From Planosporangium thailandense (GTDB lineage: Bacteria > Actinomycetota > Actinomycetes > Mycobacteriales > Micromonosporaceae): DNA of 64,000 bases. The notes below the pieces were generated by a model, which had not been told where the DNA came from, did not search any database, and saw only the letters and a program-made list of their open reading frames with translations. The position numbers and the translations under genes are program-made. Below, piece by piece: positions 15,653 to 24,055 of this stretch (within the stretch, counting starts at the first letter, position 1; each line of letters starts with the position of its first letter). The stretch lies in assembly GCF_011947195.1 (NCBI RefSeq), contig NZ_JAATVY010000008.1:1-64000 (forward strand), read 5' to 3'.

Positions 15653-16459
15653 TCAACGCACCACGATGCGATCGATGTCGGGCGCGTAGCCGCGCGAGCC
15701 GCCCAGTTCGATCGTGTTGCGGCCGGCGGCCAGGTCGACGGGGATCGTCACCGACCCGACCGTGTACCAGTCGGGGGTCGTCGGAACCGGTCCCGAGATC
15801 GCGCGCCCGCCGTTGACGCGCCCGGTCAAGGTACGTCGGTCAGCCGAGATGTAGTAGATCGTCAGCAGGCGCCGGCCCCCGGTCGGGGCGGTGACGGTGA
15901 ACGTCACCGTCTCCCCTCTTCCCAGGTCGCCCACCACGTAGCCGCCGGACGCGCCGCGCACGCGCCGCAGTCGCGTCCCCGCGCTTCGGACGCCGCCCGG
16001 CCCCTCCGCCTCGTACGAGGCCGGAAACGCGCCGGCGACCGGCCCGGGAGTGGGGGTCCGGGTCGGGGTGGGGGTGGGGGTGGCGCGCGGCCCGGTTGTC
16101 GACGGCGCGGCCGAGGGCGTCGCGGCGGCGCTGCTCGGCGCGGCGGTGGCGGAGGCCGGCGGCGAAGCCGGCCTCGACGCCCCGGGCGGGGGCGACGCAC
16201 CGAACGCGTCGGTGGGCGGCAGCAACCACGGAGCCGCGACATCACTGACGGACACGCCGGGGCGCGGGACCGGCCCTCTCCCGCCGATCGCGGTCGGGAT
16301 CACCAGCGCGACGAGCCCGGTCGCGCCCGCGGCCACGGCCAGCACGGTGGCGACCCCGATTCCCAAGCGACGGCTGCGCATCCGCTCGCGCAACGACACG
16401 CCCCGCCGGTGACGGGCGACCGCGTCGTCGGACGGGCCCGTGGTGGGCTCCGTTGTCAT
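15653..16459 (-). CDS. Membrane-anchored protein with CBM-like C-terminal domain
   Basis: 268 residues. The N-terminus is cytoplasmic and basic (RHRRGVSLRERMRSRRLG), followed by one membrane segment (~residues 33-55) and a Pro/Ala/Ser/Thr linker (~75-145, PTPTPTRTPTPGP). The C-terminal ~125-residue beta-sandwich resembles carbohydrate-binding modules of the CBM6/35 type: SYEAEGPGGVRSAGTRLRRV, GGYVVGDLGRGETVTFTV, NTIELGGSRGYAPDIDRIVV. It probably presents a sugar-binding domain outside the membrane. ATG 16459 is chosen over the longer frame because GGAGG sits just upstream. No catalytic domain. Confidence 0.75.
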   Translation of the reverse strand: MTTEPTTGPSDDAVARHRRGVSLRERMRSRRLGIGVATVLAVAAGATGLVALVIPTAIGGRGPVPRPGVSVSDVAAPWLLPPTDAFGASPPPGASRPASPPASATAAPSSAAATPSAAPSTTGPRATPTPTPTRTPTPGPVAGAFPASYEAEGPGGVRSAGTRLRRVRGASGGYVVGDLGRGETVTFTVTAPTGGRRLLTIYYISADRRTLTGRVNGGRAISGPVPTTPDWYTVGSVTIPVDLAAGRNTIELGGSRGYAPDIDRIVVR

Positions 16460-16724
16460 GTCCCTCCCCGCGCGGACGTCGTCGGCGCTGTTCCCGGCGC
16501 AGAACATATCCGCTCGGCCGGGATCGGCGACCAGCCACATGGCCGACAACAGATGTCGATATGGTCAGTGACGGTCCTCGTTGGATGGTCGCCGCCCATT
16601 TCGATCCGCTTCGCCCACCGGCCCGGTACGCAGAGTGGTCGCCTGGTAGCCGAATCCCGCCCGACCCACGCGCCGCCACTCATAACCAGCGTTCCAGCGG
16701 CCGCTGGCGTCACACCCGGCGCGG

Positions 16725-17015
16725 TTAAGGACGGGGATTGACCCGGGTCCAGCGCCGCTGACCCGGCCGGCGTCCACCGGCGGCGGCCAGGCAGCGCGGA
16801 CAGATCGCGCCCACCCGGTCGGCTTCGGTCAGCACGTCGGTCGGCCCGTACTCCCACGGCACGTGCGGGAACCGGATCAGCCGCGACCGGCTCAGCGGCA
16901 GCCCGCACGCCGTCTGGTTGGTACCCGGAACCCAGCCGTGCACCTCCCCGGCCGGTTGGCGTACGCCGTCCTCGTCGATCCACTGTCCGGACGCGGCCAC
17001 TGAAAAGCGTGCCAT
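16725..17015 (-). CDS. Small Cys-containing protein, unknown
   Basis: 96 residues, no named family recognised. It contains ACGLPLSRSRL and AICPRCLAAAG; the single Cys plus the CxxC pair could bind zinc or iron. The start MARFSVAASGQW at ATG 17015 is followed by a polar, non-membrane sequence. It stands alone, divergent from the SNF2 gene, with the long palindrome 17031-17082 directly upstream. Confidence 0.6.
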   Translation of the reverse strand: MARFSVAASGQWIDEDGVRQPAGEVHGWVPGTNQTACGLPLSRSRLIRFPHVPWEYGPTDVLTEADRVGAICPRCLAAAGGRRPGQRRWTRVNPRP

Positions 17016-17030
17016 GAATCGGATCTACCC

Positions 17031-17082
17031 ATGATCGTGGAGGATTTTCCGTGCCAGAACACGGAAAATCCTCCACGATCAT
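17031..17082. repeat. Long intergenic palindrome, copy 1 of 3
   Basis: Two perfect 23-bp arms (17031-17053 and 17060-17082) flank a six-base loop. The left arm begins ATGATCGTGGAGGATTTTCC. It shares the ATGATC-S-TG-R-AGGAT outer block with palindromes at 57177-57228 and 59776-59827. Here it lies between divergent genes, so it cannot be only a terminator. Confidence 0.85.
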
Positions 17083-17150
17083 GACGACCGGCTGGGAGCC
17101 GAAGGCTGCCGCCCTATGCTTGTCCGGGTCCGTTCAGGGGGAGGCTTCGG

Positions 17151-20100
17151 GTGCTGGTGGTCCACGGGCTCTGGCTGGCCGCCGGCCGGCTCGCCCTGTG
17201 GGGCGAGGATCCGGCGCTGCCCACGCGGCGACGCGCCCGAGCACCCGGCCGGCACCCGCGCCACCCGTTCGCGGCGGCGCCCGACGCGCTCGCCGAGGCG
17301 CTCGGCGGGGTGCTCCCCGAGGTGCCGAAGCCCATACCCGGCACCGTCGCGCTGGCGCTCCCCACGGCCGGCGGCGCCCCGATGTCATCGCCCGAGCTCG
17401 TGCGCGACCCGCCGCCCCGACAGCCCGCCCGGCCGGTCACGGCCGGCGGGTGGCTGGTGCCGACGCTGGAGTACGAGCCCGACGACGCCCTCGCCGTGCT
17501 GGCCGCGCTCGCCGAGTCGGCGCGGGCCGCCGGGTTCACCTGCGGCGCGACGATCGCCCACCTGAACGCGGTCGCCGGATTCGCCGCCGACCTGGTCACG
17601 CGGGGACGGCTCCTGCCGACGGCGCAGCACGGGCCGACAGCGGTGTGGCGACCCGTGCTCGCCGGCCCGGACGCCGCCTGGGCGCAGGCGCTCGTCCTGG
17701 CCCTGCCGCCCGCCGGACGGGCGGAGCTGCGGACGGAGGCCACCGAGGCCACCGAGACCGCCGGCACCGCCGAGGCCGCCGACACCGCCGAGGCCGCCGG
17801 CAGCGCCGAGGCACGCGACGTCCTCGCCGGCGCGCTCGACGCGCTCGTCGACGCGGCCGCCCGGGCCGCGCTCGACGGGTACCCGATCGGCGGCGACCGG
17901 CCACGCACGGCCGCCGAGGCCTGGCTCCGGGCGCTGACCGGGCGCGAGCGCCGCTTCGAAGCCCACGCGGGCGACCTGGCCCGGCTGACCGACGGGCTGG
18001 CCGCGTGGCAGCGCGACGCGGTCGGCGGCCCGGTACGCGCCTGCTTCCGCCTGGTCGAGCCCGACGAGGAGACCGACGACTGGCAGCTCCAGTTCGCCCT
18101 CCAGGCGACCGACCGGCCGAGCCTTGTCGTGGACGCCGCACAGGTCTGGCACGCCCGGGGACCCCTCAAGGGGCTCTCCCGCCGGCTCGAATCGCCGCAG
18201 GAGACGCTGCTGGCCGAGCTGGGCCGGGCCACCCGGCTGCACCCGCCGATCCGCGCGGCCTTGCGCGAAGCCCGGCCGTCCGCCCTGGCCCTGGACACCG
18301 ACGGCGCGCACGCGTTCCTCACCGAGGGCGCGCCGATGCTCGCCGCCGCCGGCTTCGGAGTGCTGCTGCCCTCCTGGTGGGGCCGGCCCTCGGCGCGGCT
18401 GGGCGTACGGCTGGCCGCGCACTCGCCGACCGCGCCGGGCACCGTGGCCGGCAGGAGCGCGCTCGGGCAGGACGCCATCGTCTCCTACCGCTGGGAGCTG
18501 GCACTGGGCGACGAGGAGCTCACCGCCGAGGAGTTGGAGGCGCTCACGACGCTCAACGCCCCGCTCGTGCGGCTACGCGGCCAGTGGGTGCAGGTGGACC
18601 CCAAGCGCCTCGCCAACGGCGTGAAGCTCCTGCGCGCCAACGGCCACGGGCAGGGCAGCGTCATCGAGCTGCTGCGTACCGCCGCCGCGCCGGACGCGGG
18701 CCCCGGCGGGCTGCCGGTCGTCGGGGTGCGCGCGGACGGCTGGCTCGGCGAACTGCTGTCCGGGCAGGCCGAGCGCCACCTCGCCCCGGTGGCGGCGCCT
18801 CCCGGCTTCGCCGGGACACTCCGTCCGTACCAGGAGCGCGGGGTCGCGTGGCTGGCGTTCCTGGAGTCGCTGGGGCTCGGCGGCATCCTCGCCGACGACA
18901 TGGGCCTGGGCAAGACGATCCAGCTGCTCGCACTGACGGCATCCGACCCGCCGGAAGCCGGCCCGACCCTGCTGGTGTGCCCGATGTCGCTGGTCGGCAA
19001 CTGGCAGCGGGAAGCCGCGAAGTTCGCGCCGGACCTGCGGGTACACGTCCATCACGGCGCCGAGCGCGCCCGCGGCCGCGCGTTCACCGCCGCCGTCCGC
19101 GACGCGGACCTGGTCGTCACCACGTACTCGCTCGCGGCGCGGGACGCCGCCGCGCTCGCCGAGATCGACTGGCACCGGATCGTGGTCGACGAGGCGCAGG
19201 CGATCAAGAACGCTGCCACCCGGCAGGCCGTGGCCGTCCGGTCGCTGCCGGCCCGGCACCGGGTCGCCGTCACGGGCACCCCGGTGGAGAACCGGCTCGC
19301 CGACCTGTGGTCGCTGATGGAGTTCGCCAATCCCGGCCTGCTCGACACCGCGGCCGGCTTCAAGAAACGGTACGCGGAGCCGGTCGAGCGGCACGGTGAC
19401 GCCGACGCGGCGGCCCGGCTGCGCCGGCTGACCGGCCCGTTCATCCTGCGGCGGGTCAAGACCGACAAGACGATCATCACGGATCTGCCGGAGAAGTTGG
19501 AGATGGAGGTGCTGTGCAACCTGACCGCCGAGCAGGCCTCGCTCTACCAGGCGGTCGTCGAGGACATGATGCACCGCATCGAGACCAGTGACGGCATGGA
19601 GCGGCGCGGCCTGGTGCTGGCGACGATGACCAAGCTGAAGCAGGTGTGCAACCATCCGGCGCAGTTCCTGCACGACGGTTCGCGGCTGGCCGGCCGGTCC
19701 GGCAAGCTGGACCGGCTGGAGGAGATCCTCGACGAAGTCCTCGCGGCCGGCGAGAAGGCGCTGCTGTTCACGCAGTACGCGGAGTTCGGCGCCATGCTGC
19801 GCGCACACCTGTCCGCCCGGTGCTCCCGCGAGGTGGCGTACCTGCACGGCGGCGTCGGCAAGGCGGCGCGGGACGAGATGGTCGCCCGGTTCCAGGAACC
19901 CGGCGGCCCGTCGCTGTTCGTGCTGTCGCTCAAGGCCGGCGGCACCGGTTTGACGCTGACCGCCGCCAACCACGTCGTACACGTCGACCGGTGGTGGAAC
20001 CCGGCCGTGGAGGACCAGGCCACCGACCGGGCGTTCCGCATCGGGCAGCAGCGCTCGGTGCAGGTCCGCAAGTTCGTCTGCGCCGGCACCGTCGAAGAGA

Positions 20101-20237
20101 AGATCTCCGCGATGATCCGGGACAAGCGGGGGCTGGCCGCGCGCATCGTCGGCACCGGCGAACAGTGGCTCACCGAACTGTCCACTGCGGAGCTGCGTGA
20201 CCTGTTCGCGCTCGAGGCCGGGGCGGTCGTGGAATGA
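17151..20237 (+). CDS. SNF2-family ATP-dependent helicase/translocase
   Basis: 1,028 residues. The N-terminal ~540 residues form the extension found in bacterial SNF2 proteins paired with SWIM partners. The SNF2 ATPase core starts ~residue 560 (LRPYQERGVAWLAFLESLGL). Walker A is ILADDMGLGKT (~580), the DEAD-like box VDEAQAIKN (~680), and motif III AVTGTPVENRL. The second RecA lobe ends with DRWWNPAVEDQATDRAFRIGQ. All ATPase motifs are intact, so it should translocate on double-stranded DNA. GTG 17151 follows GGGGGAGG. The next gene overlaps by four bases. A run of Glu-Ala-Thr repeats near residues 197-222 is a low-complexity insertion. Confidence 0.93.
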   Translation: MLVVHGLWLAAGRLALWGEDPALPTRRRARAPGRHPRHPFAAAPDALAEALGGVLPEVPKPIPGTVALALPTAGGAPMSSPELVRDPPPRQPARPVTAGGWLVPTLEYEPDDALAVLAALAESARAAGFTCGATIAHLNAVAGFAADLVTRGRLLPTAQHGPTAVWRPVLAGPDAAWAQALVLALPPAGRAELRTEATEATETAGTAEAADTAEAAGSAEARDVLAGALDALVDAAARAALDGYPIGGDRPRTAAEAWLRALTGRERRFEAHAGDLARLTDGLAAWQRDAVGGPVRACFRLVEPDEETDDWQLQFALQATDRPSLVVDAAQVWHARGPLKGLSRRLESPQETLLAELGRATRLHPPIRAALREARPSALALDTDGAHAFLTEGAPMLAAAGFGVLLPSWWGRPSARLGVRLAAHSPTAPGTVAGRSALGQDAIVSYRWELALGDEELTAEELEALTTLNAPLVRLRGQWVQVDPKRLANGVKLLRANGHGQGSVIELLRTAAAPDAGPGGLPVVGVRADGWLGELLSGQAERHLAPVAAPPGFAGTLRPYQERGVAWLAFLESLGLGGILADDMGLGKTIQLLALTASDPPEAGPTLLVCPMSLVGNWQREAAKFAPDLRVHVHHGAERARGRAFTAAVRDADLVVTTYSLAARDAAALAEIDWHRIVVDEAQAIKNAATRQAVAVRSLPARHRVAVTGTPVENRLADLWSLMEFANPGLLDTAAGFKKRYAEPVERHGDADAAARLRRLTGPFILRRVKTDKTIITDLPEKLEMEVLCNLTAEQASLYQAVVEDMMHRIETSDGMERRGLVLATMTKLKQVCNHPAQFLHDGSRLAGRSGKLDRLEEILDEVLAAGEKALLFTQYAEFGAMLRAHLSARCSREVAYLHGGVGKAARDEMVARFQEPGGPSLFVLSLKAGGTGLTLTAANHVVHVDRWWNPAVEDQATDRAFRIGQQRSVQVRKFVCAGTVEEKISAMIRDKRGLAARIVGTGEQWLTELSTAELRDLFALEAGAVVE

Positions 20238-21097
20238 GGTTCTCCGACTACGGGCGCCCCCGCAAGGTGGAGGGCGGAATCAAGGCGCGCAGCACGCGCG
20301 GCGCAATCGGGGAATCGTGGTGGTCGCGGCGCTTCCTCGCCGTCCTGGAGTCCTTCGCGCTCGGCACCCGGCTCACCCGCGGCCGTTCGTACGCCCGCGC
20401 CGGGCAGGTGCTGTCGCTGACCGTGGCACCCGGCTCGATCACCGCGTCGGTGCAGGGTTCCCGGCCGGCGCCGTACGACGTGACCGTCGGTTTGGAGCCG
20501 TTCCCCGAGGACGTGTGGACCCGCGTCGAGGAGGCGCTCGCCGCGCAGGCGCTGTTCGGCGCCCAGCTGCTCGCCGGGGAGATGCCGCACGAGATCGAGG
20601 AGGTGTTCGCCGGCGCCGGGGCGCCACTGTTCCCTTCGTCCATGGCCGACCTGCGGCTGAAGTGCTCGTGCCCGGACTGGAGCGTGCCCTGCAAGCATCT
20701 GGCCGCCACGTTCTACCTGCTGGCCGAGGCGTTCGACACCGATCCGTTCCAGATCCTGTACTGGCGGGGCCGCGACCGGGAGACGCTGCTTTCACACCTG
20801 CGGGGGCTGCGCAGCGGAGTCGACGAGCCCGCCCTGCTGCCCGCGCCCGCCGCGCCGGCCGCACCGCTCGGCGCGGCCACCGCCCTCGCCGACGTGGCCG
20901 CGCCGCCGCTGGACTCCACACTCGACCGGTTCTGGGTCCCACCGGTACCCCTCCCCCAGCGCCCGCCCACCCTGGACGTCGAGCCCGATCTGTTGCTGCG
21001 CCAGCTGCCACCACCCGGGCCAGCGCTCGGCGGGCCGCCCCTGGTCGACCGGTTGCGCCCCGCGTACCGGCGGATGTCCGGTACCGAGGACGCCTGA
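20234..21097 (+). CDS. SWIM zinc-finger protein
   Basis: 287 residues. The SWIM motif CxCx(n)CxH is present as LKCSCPDWSVPCKHLAA (~residue 140), expected to bind zinc and DNA or protein. The N-terminal part (MRFSDYGRPRKVEGGIKARS, GESWWSRRFLAVLE) is typical of the SWIM protein encoded next to SNF2 helicases in Actinobacteria. Its ATG overlaps the SNF2 stop codon (ATGA), so the two are translationally coupled and probably form one complex. The C-terminal ~90 residues are Pro/Ala-rich and poorly conserved. DNA-repair or chromosome-maintenance roles are proposed for such pairs but not settled. Confidence 0.9.
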   Translation: MRFSDYGRPRKVEGGIKARSTRGAIGESWWSRRFLAVLESFALGTRLTRGRSYARAGQVLSLTVAPGSITASVQGSRPAPYDVTVGLEPFPEDVWTRVEEALAAQALFGAQLLAGEMPHEIEEVFAGAGAPLFPSSMADLRLKCSCPDWSVPCKHLAATFYLLAEAFDTDPFQILYWRGRDRETLLSHLRGLRSGVDEPALLPAPAAPAAPLGAATALADVAAPPLDSTLDRFWVPPVPLPQRPPTLDVEPDLLLRQLPPPGPALGGPPLVDRLRPAYRRMSGTEDA

Positions 21098-21211
21098 CCT
21101 CGCGACCGGCCGGCCTCCGGCGGACGACCGGGGCGCGGACTCTGTCCGTCCGGATGACAGCTCGCGCCCGGAAAACCTTTCATTCGGTGCAGCTTCTGCC
21201 GAAGGCCAGGC

Positions 21212-22396
21212 ATGCCTTCTCGGATGAACATCTGGCGCAGGTTCCCCAGCGTCACGGCGCAGAACCTCACGCTCGCCGTCGTGCTCGGCGGCACCGTCGC
21301 CGCCGCGGTCGGGGTCGCGGCGGTCGTCGCGCTGCCCCATTCGGTGACCGCCAACCAACGTGGTGCCTTCATCCGTGACATCGCGCTGACCGGCCTGGTG
21401 AGCGTCGCCCTCATCACCCTCATCGTCTGGTCAGCCGCGAGCAACATGGCCCGGCCGATGCGCGACCTGCTCGCGTTCGTCCGTGCCGTGGCCGGCGGCG
21501 ACCTGCGGGGCCGGGTCGACATCGCCGGACGCGACGAGCTGGCCCAGATCGCCGACGCGGTCAACCAGATGAACGCGACGCTGGCCGACCAGATCGCCGG
21601 GATGAACGCGCTCGCCGAAGCGCTGGGCCGGTCCTCGGGCGAGCTGGCTCAGCTCAGCTCCGACCTGGACGGCGACGCCCAGCGGGTGGTGGGCAGCAGC
21701 GCGGCCATGAACGCGACGTCCGGGCACGCGCACGAGGAGGTGCAGTCGGTGTCGGCCGCCGTCGAGGAGCTGAGCGCCAGCGTCAGCGAGATCGCGCTGA
21801 GCGCCTCCACCGCGGCCCAGGTGTCCTCCGACGGTGTCGACGTCGCCGCCCAGACCAACAGCACGGTGGCCCGCCTCGGCGAGAGCTCCGGCGCGATCGC
21901 CGAGGTGATCCGGGCGATCACCGCGATCGCGGAGCAGACCAACCTGCTCGCCCTCAACGCCACCATCGAGGCCGCGCGGGCGGGTGAGGCGGGCAAGGGC
22001 TTCGCCGTCGTCGCCGGCGAGGTCAAGGAGCTGGCCGCGCAGACCGCGACGGCGACCGAGGACATCGGCCGCCGCATCACCGCCATCCAGCAGGACAGTC
22101 AGGACGCGGTGGCCGCGATCGAACGGATCAGCGGCATCATCGTCAAGGTCAACGAGCTGCAGACCACCATCGCGACCGCCGTGGAGGAGCAGTCGGCCAC
22201 CACCTCCGAGATCGGCCGAGGCGTGATCGACGTCGCCGGCGGCTTCGACAACCTCTCCACCGGCATCGCGCAGATCTCCGAATCGGCCGAGCGTGCGACG
22301 CACGGCGCCGCCCGTACCCGGGAGCTGGCGGCGGATCTCCGTGAGACGGCGGGCAAGCTCCACACCGCGGCTGCGGCGTTCCAACTGCCGGTCTGA
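21212..22396 (+). CDS. Methyl-accepting chemotaxis-type transducer without sensor domain
   Basis: 394 residues. Two membrane segments (~19-42 and ~58-80) are joined by a loop of only ~15 residues, so no periplasmic ligand domain exists. A HAMP domain follows ([21 protein letters not shown]...[17 protein letters not shown]), then a cytoplasmic coiled coil with the conserved hairpin tip [20 protein letters not shown] and [21 protein letters not shown]. It would signal to CheA/CheW. No che genes are in the window. The signal must come through the membrane, the HAMP unit or a partner protein. ATG 21212. Confidence 0.9.
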   Translation: MPSRMNIWRRFPSVTAQNLTLAVVLGGTVAAAVGVAAVVALPHSVTANQRGAFIRDIALTGLVSVALITLIVWSAASNMARPMRDLLAFVRAVAGGDLRGRVDIAGRDELAQIADAVNQMNATLADQIAGMNALAEALGRSSGELAQLSSDLDGDAQRVVGSSAAMNATSGHAHEEVQSVSAAVEELSASVSEIALSASTAAQVSSDGVDVAAQTNSTVARLGESSGAIAEVIRAITAIAEQTNLLALNATIEAARAGEAGKGFAVVAGEVKELAAQTATATEDIGRRITAIQQDSQDAVAAIERISGIIVKVNELQTTIATAVEEQSATTSEIGRGVIDVAGGFDNLSTGIAQISESAERATHGAARTRELAADLRETAGKLHTAAAAFQLPV

Positions 22397-22419
22397 ACCG
22401 GTCGGGAGCGGCGCGGCGG

Positions 22420-23097
22420 TCAGCCGACGACGCTGCTGTACTCGGCCCGCGCCAGGCTCATGTGCAGCACCGAGAGCAGGGCGTCGCGCACCGACCGGCG
22501 CTGCCGCGCGTCGAAGCTGATCAGCGGCGTCTCGTCGGAGACGGCGAGGGCCCAGCGCACGTCCTCGAGGTGATGTTCGAGCCGGCCGTCGAACCGGTTG
22601 GCGGCCACCACGAACGGGATGTCGTGGTGTTCGAAGTAGTCGACCGCCGCGTAGCAGTCCTCCAGCCGACGGGTGTCGACGATGACCAGCGCGCCCAGCG
22701 CACCCTGGGTCAGGTCGTGCCACATGAAGCCGAAGCGGTCCTGGCCGGGCGTGCCGAACAGGTACAGCTTGATCTCCTCGTCGATGGTGATGCACCCGAA
22801 GTCGAGCGCCACCGTCGTGGTCGTCTTCTCGGGTACGTGACCGGTGCGGTCGATGTGCGCGGCCACCTCCGTCATCGCGGCTTCGGTGGTGAGCAGTGGA
22901 ATCTCCGAGATGACCGACACCGTGGTCGTCTTGCCCACGCCGAAGCCACCGGCGACGACGATCTTCACCGGCAGCGGCGGCTGGCCGGAACGGTCGCCCG
23001 ACTCCCCCGGGCCGCGCTCCGACCGAGGGTCGAGGAGCTGTGGGTACGGGGGCTGGAGCTTCGGGTTCCCCGCATCAACGGATGGCTTGGAGTCCAC
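22420..23097 (-). CDS. cvnD: Conservon GTPase (CvnD-like)
   Basis: A small Ras-like GTPase. After a ~45-residue Pro-rich leader come Walker A (VVAGGFGVGKTTTVSVISEI), the switch region (TTVALDFGCITIDEEIKLYL), FGTPGQDRF (G3) and AANRFDGRL in the base-recognition place. 225 residues from GTG 23097, preferred because AAAGGG lies six bases upstream; a TTG at 23112 is possible. It overlaps the end of the DUF742 gene. This is the fourth conservon component and probably switches between the CvnA-C complex and targets at the membrane. Confidence 0.92.
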   Translation of the reverse strand: MDSKPSVDAGNPKLQPPYPQLLDPRSERGPGESGDRSGQPPLPVKIVVAGGFGVGKTTTVSVISEIPLLTTEAAMTEVAAHIDRTGHVPEKTTTTVALDFGCITIDEEIKLYLFGTPGQDRFGFMWHDLTQGALGALVIVDTRRLEDCYAAVDYFEHHDIPFVVAANRFDGRLEHHLEDVRWALAVSDETPLISFDARQRRSVRDALLSVLHMSLARAEYSSVVG

Positions 23098-23560
23098 GGA
23101 TGACCCTTTCAATGATCTTCTTGTTCTGGTGGAGCCCGGCGTCCGGCCGGCGCACGGCCAGGTAGCCCGCTTCGATCAGGTCGCTCGTGAGCACCCGGGC
23201 GACGCCGAGGTGCAGCCCCAGCCGGGCGGCGACCTCCGCGATGGCGATCGGCTGCGCACACAGCAGGACGATGTCGCGGTACTCGTAAGCCAGCCGGACG
23301 GCATCGGCCCGGCCGGCGGAGGTGGTCTTCACCTGAGCCTCGATCTCCAGGCTGGCGTCGACGGGGCGCACTCTGCCGCCCGTGAGCAGGTAGGGGCGCA
23401 CCCCGGAGGGCTCGGGGTACGGCGGGGCGCCGTTCGACCCCGACGGCCGTTCGTCCGGGCGGTCGTCCACCCCGCCCGGCTCGTCGACATAGGGCCGGAT
23501 CAGTCCCGGATCCGGCAGCGGCCGCCGCTCGTCGTCACCTGGTGTCGAACTCAGGACCAT
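23075..23560 (-). CDS. cvnC: DUF742 protein (CvnC-like)
   Basis: 161 residues. The DUF742 domain begins at VRPYLLTGGRVRPVDASLEI and includes VKTTSAGRADAVRLAYEYRD, IAIAEVAARLGLHLGVARVL and DLIEAGYLAVRRP. It is a winged-helix-like module that in conservons links the kinase-like CvnA to the GTPase. The N-terminal half is a disordered acidic/Pro-rich tail. ATG 23560 lies five bases after the roadblock gene stop and its end overlaps the GTPase gene, so translation is coupled. Confidence 0.9.
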   Translation of the reverse strand: MVLSSTPGDDERRPLPDPGLIRPYVDEPGGVDDRPDERPSGSNGAPPYPEPSGVRPYLLTGGRVRPVDASLEIEAQVKTTSAGRADAVRLAYEYRDIVLLCAQPIAIAEVAARLGLHLGVARVLTSDLIEAGYLAVRRPDAGLHQNKKIIERVIRGLQAIR

Positions 23561-23565
23561 CGCTG

Positions 23566-23997
23566 TCAGGACCCGACGCTGATCTTCAGTTCCTCGACGA
23601 GCTGCGGCGTCAGGAAGTCGCCGGCACGGTTGGCGAACATCGCCATCTCGTAGGCCAGTACGCCGAGGTTGGCCTCCTTCATGGCGAGCACGCCCAACGA
23701 GGAACCGGTGCCGAGGGTGCACACCATGAGGTAGCCCCGCTCCAGGTCGATGATGACCTTGTTGGCCGCGCCCAGGTCGTAGACCCGGGAAGCGCCGAAC
23801 GCGAGACTGTTGATCGCCGAGGTGATGGCGGCCAACCGGTCGGCGTCCGCCCGCTCGAGGGTGGCCGACATGGCGATGAGCAGGCCGTCGGAGGACACCG
23901 CGATCGCCTCGATCACCCCGGCGGTGCCGGCCGCGAACCGCCGCAGCAGCCAGTTGAAGCGCTGTACATCTGAATTGACGCTCTGCGTTGTCTGCAT
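23566..23997 (-). CDS. cvnB: Roadblock/LC7 protein (CvnB-like)
   Basis: 143 residues with one roadblock/LC7 fold: FNWLLRRFAAGTAGVIEAIA, VSSDGLLIAMSATLERADAD, LAFGASRVYDLG, KVIIDLERGYLMVCTLG. These dimeric proteins act as platforms or GTPase-activating partners for MglA/CvnD-type GTPases. ATG 23997 (MQTTQSV) is chosen; the longer frame upstream is not family-like. It stands between CvnA and CvnC in the same transcription unit. Confidence 0.92.
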   Translation of the reverse strand: MQTTQSVNSDVQRFNWLLRRFAAGTAGVIEAIAVSSDGLLIAMSATLERADADRLAAITSAINSLAFGASRVYDLGAANKVIIDLERGYLMVCTLGTGSSLGVLAMKEANLGVLAYEMAMFANRAGDFLTPQLVEELKISVGS

Positions 23998-24055
23998 TAC
24001 CGCCACTCCACTTCGTTGTCGCATAACGGGCGCCGTCCGCCACCGGCGTCGCGGG

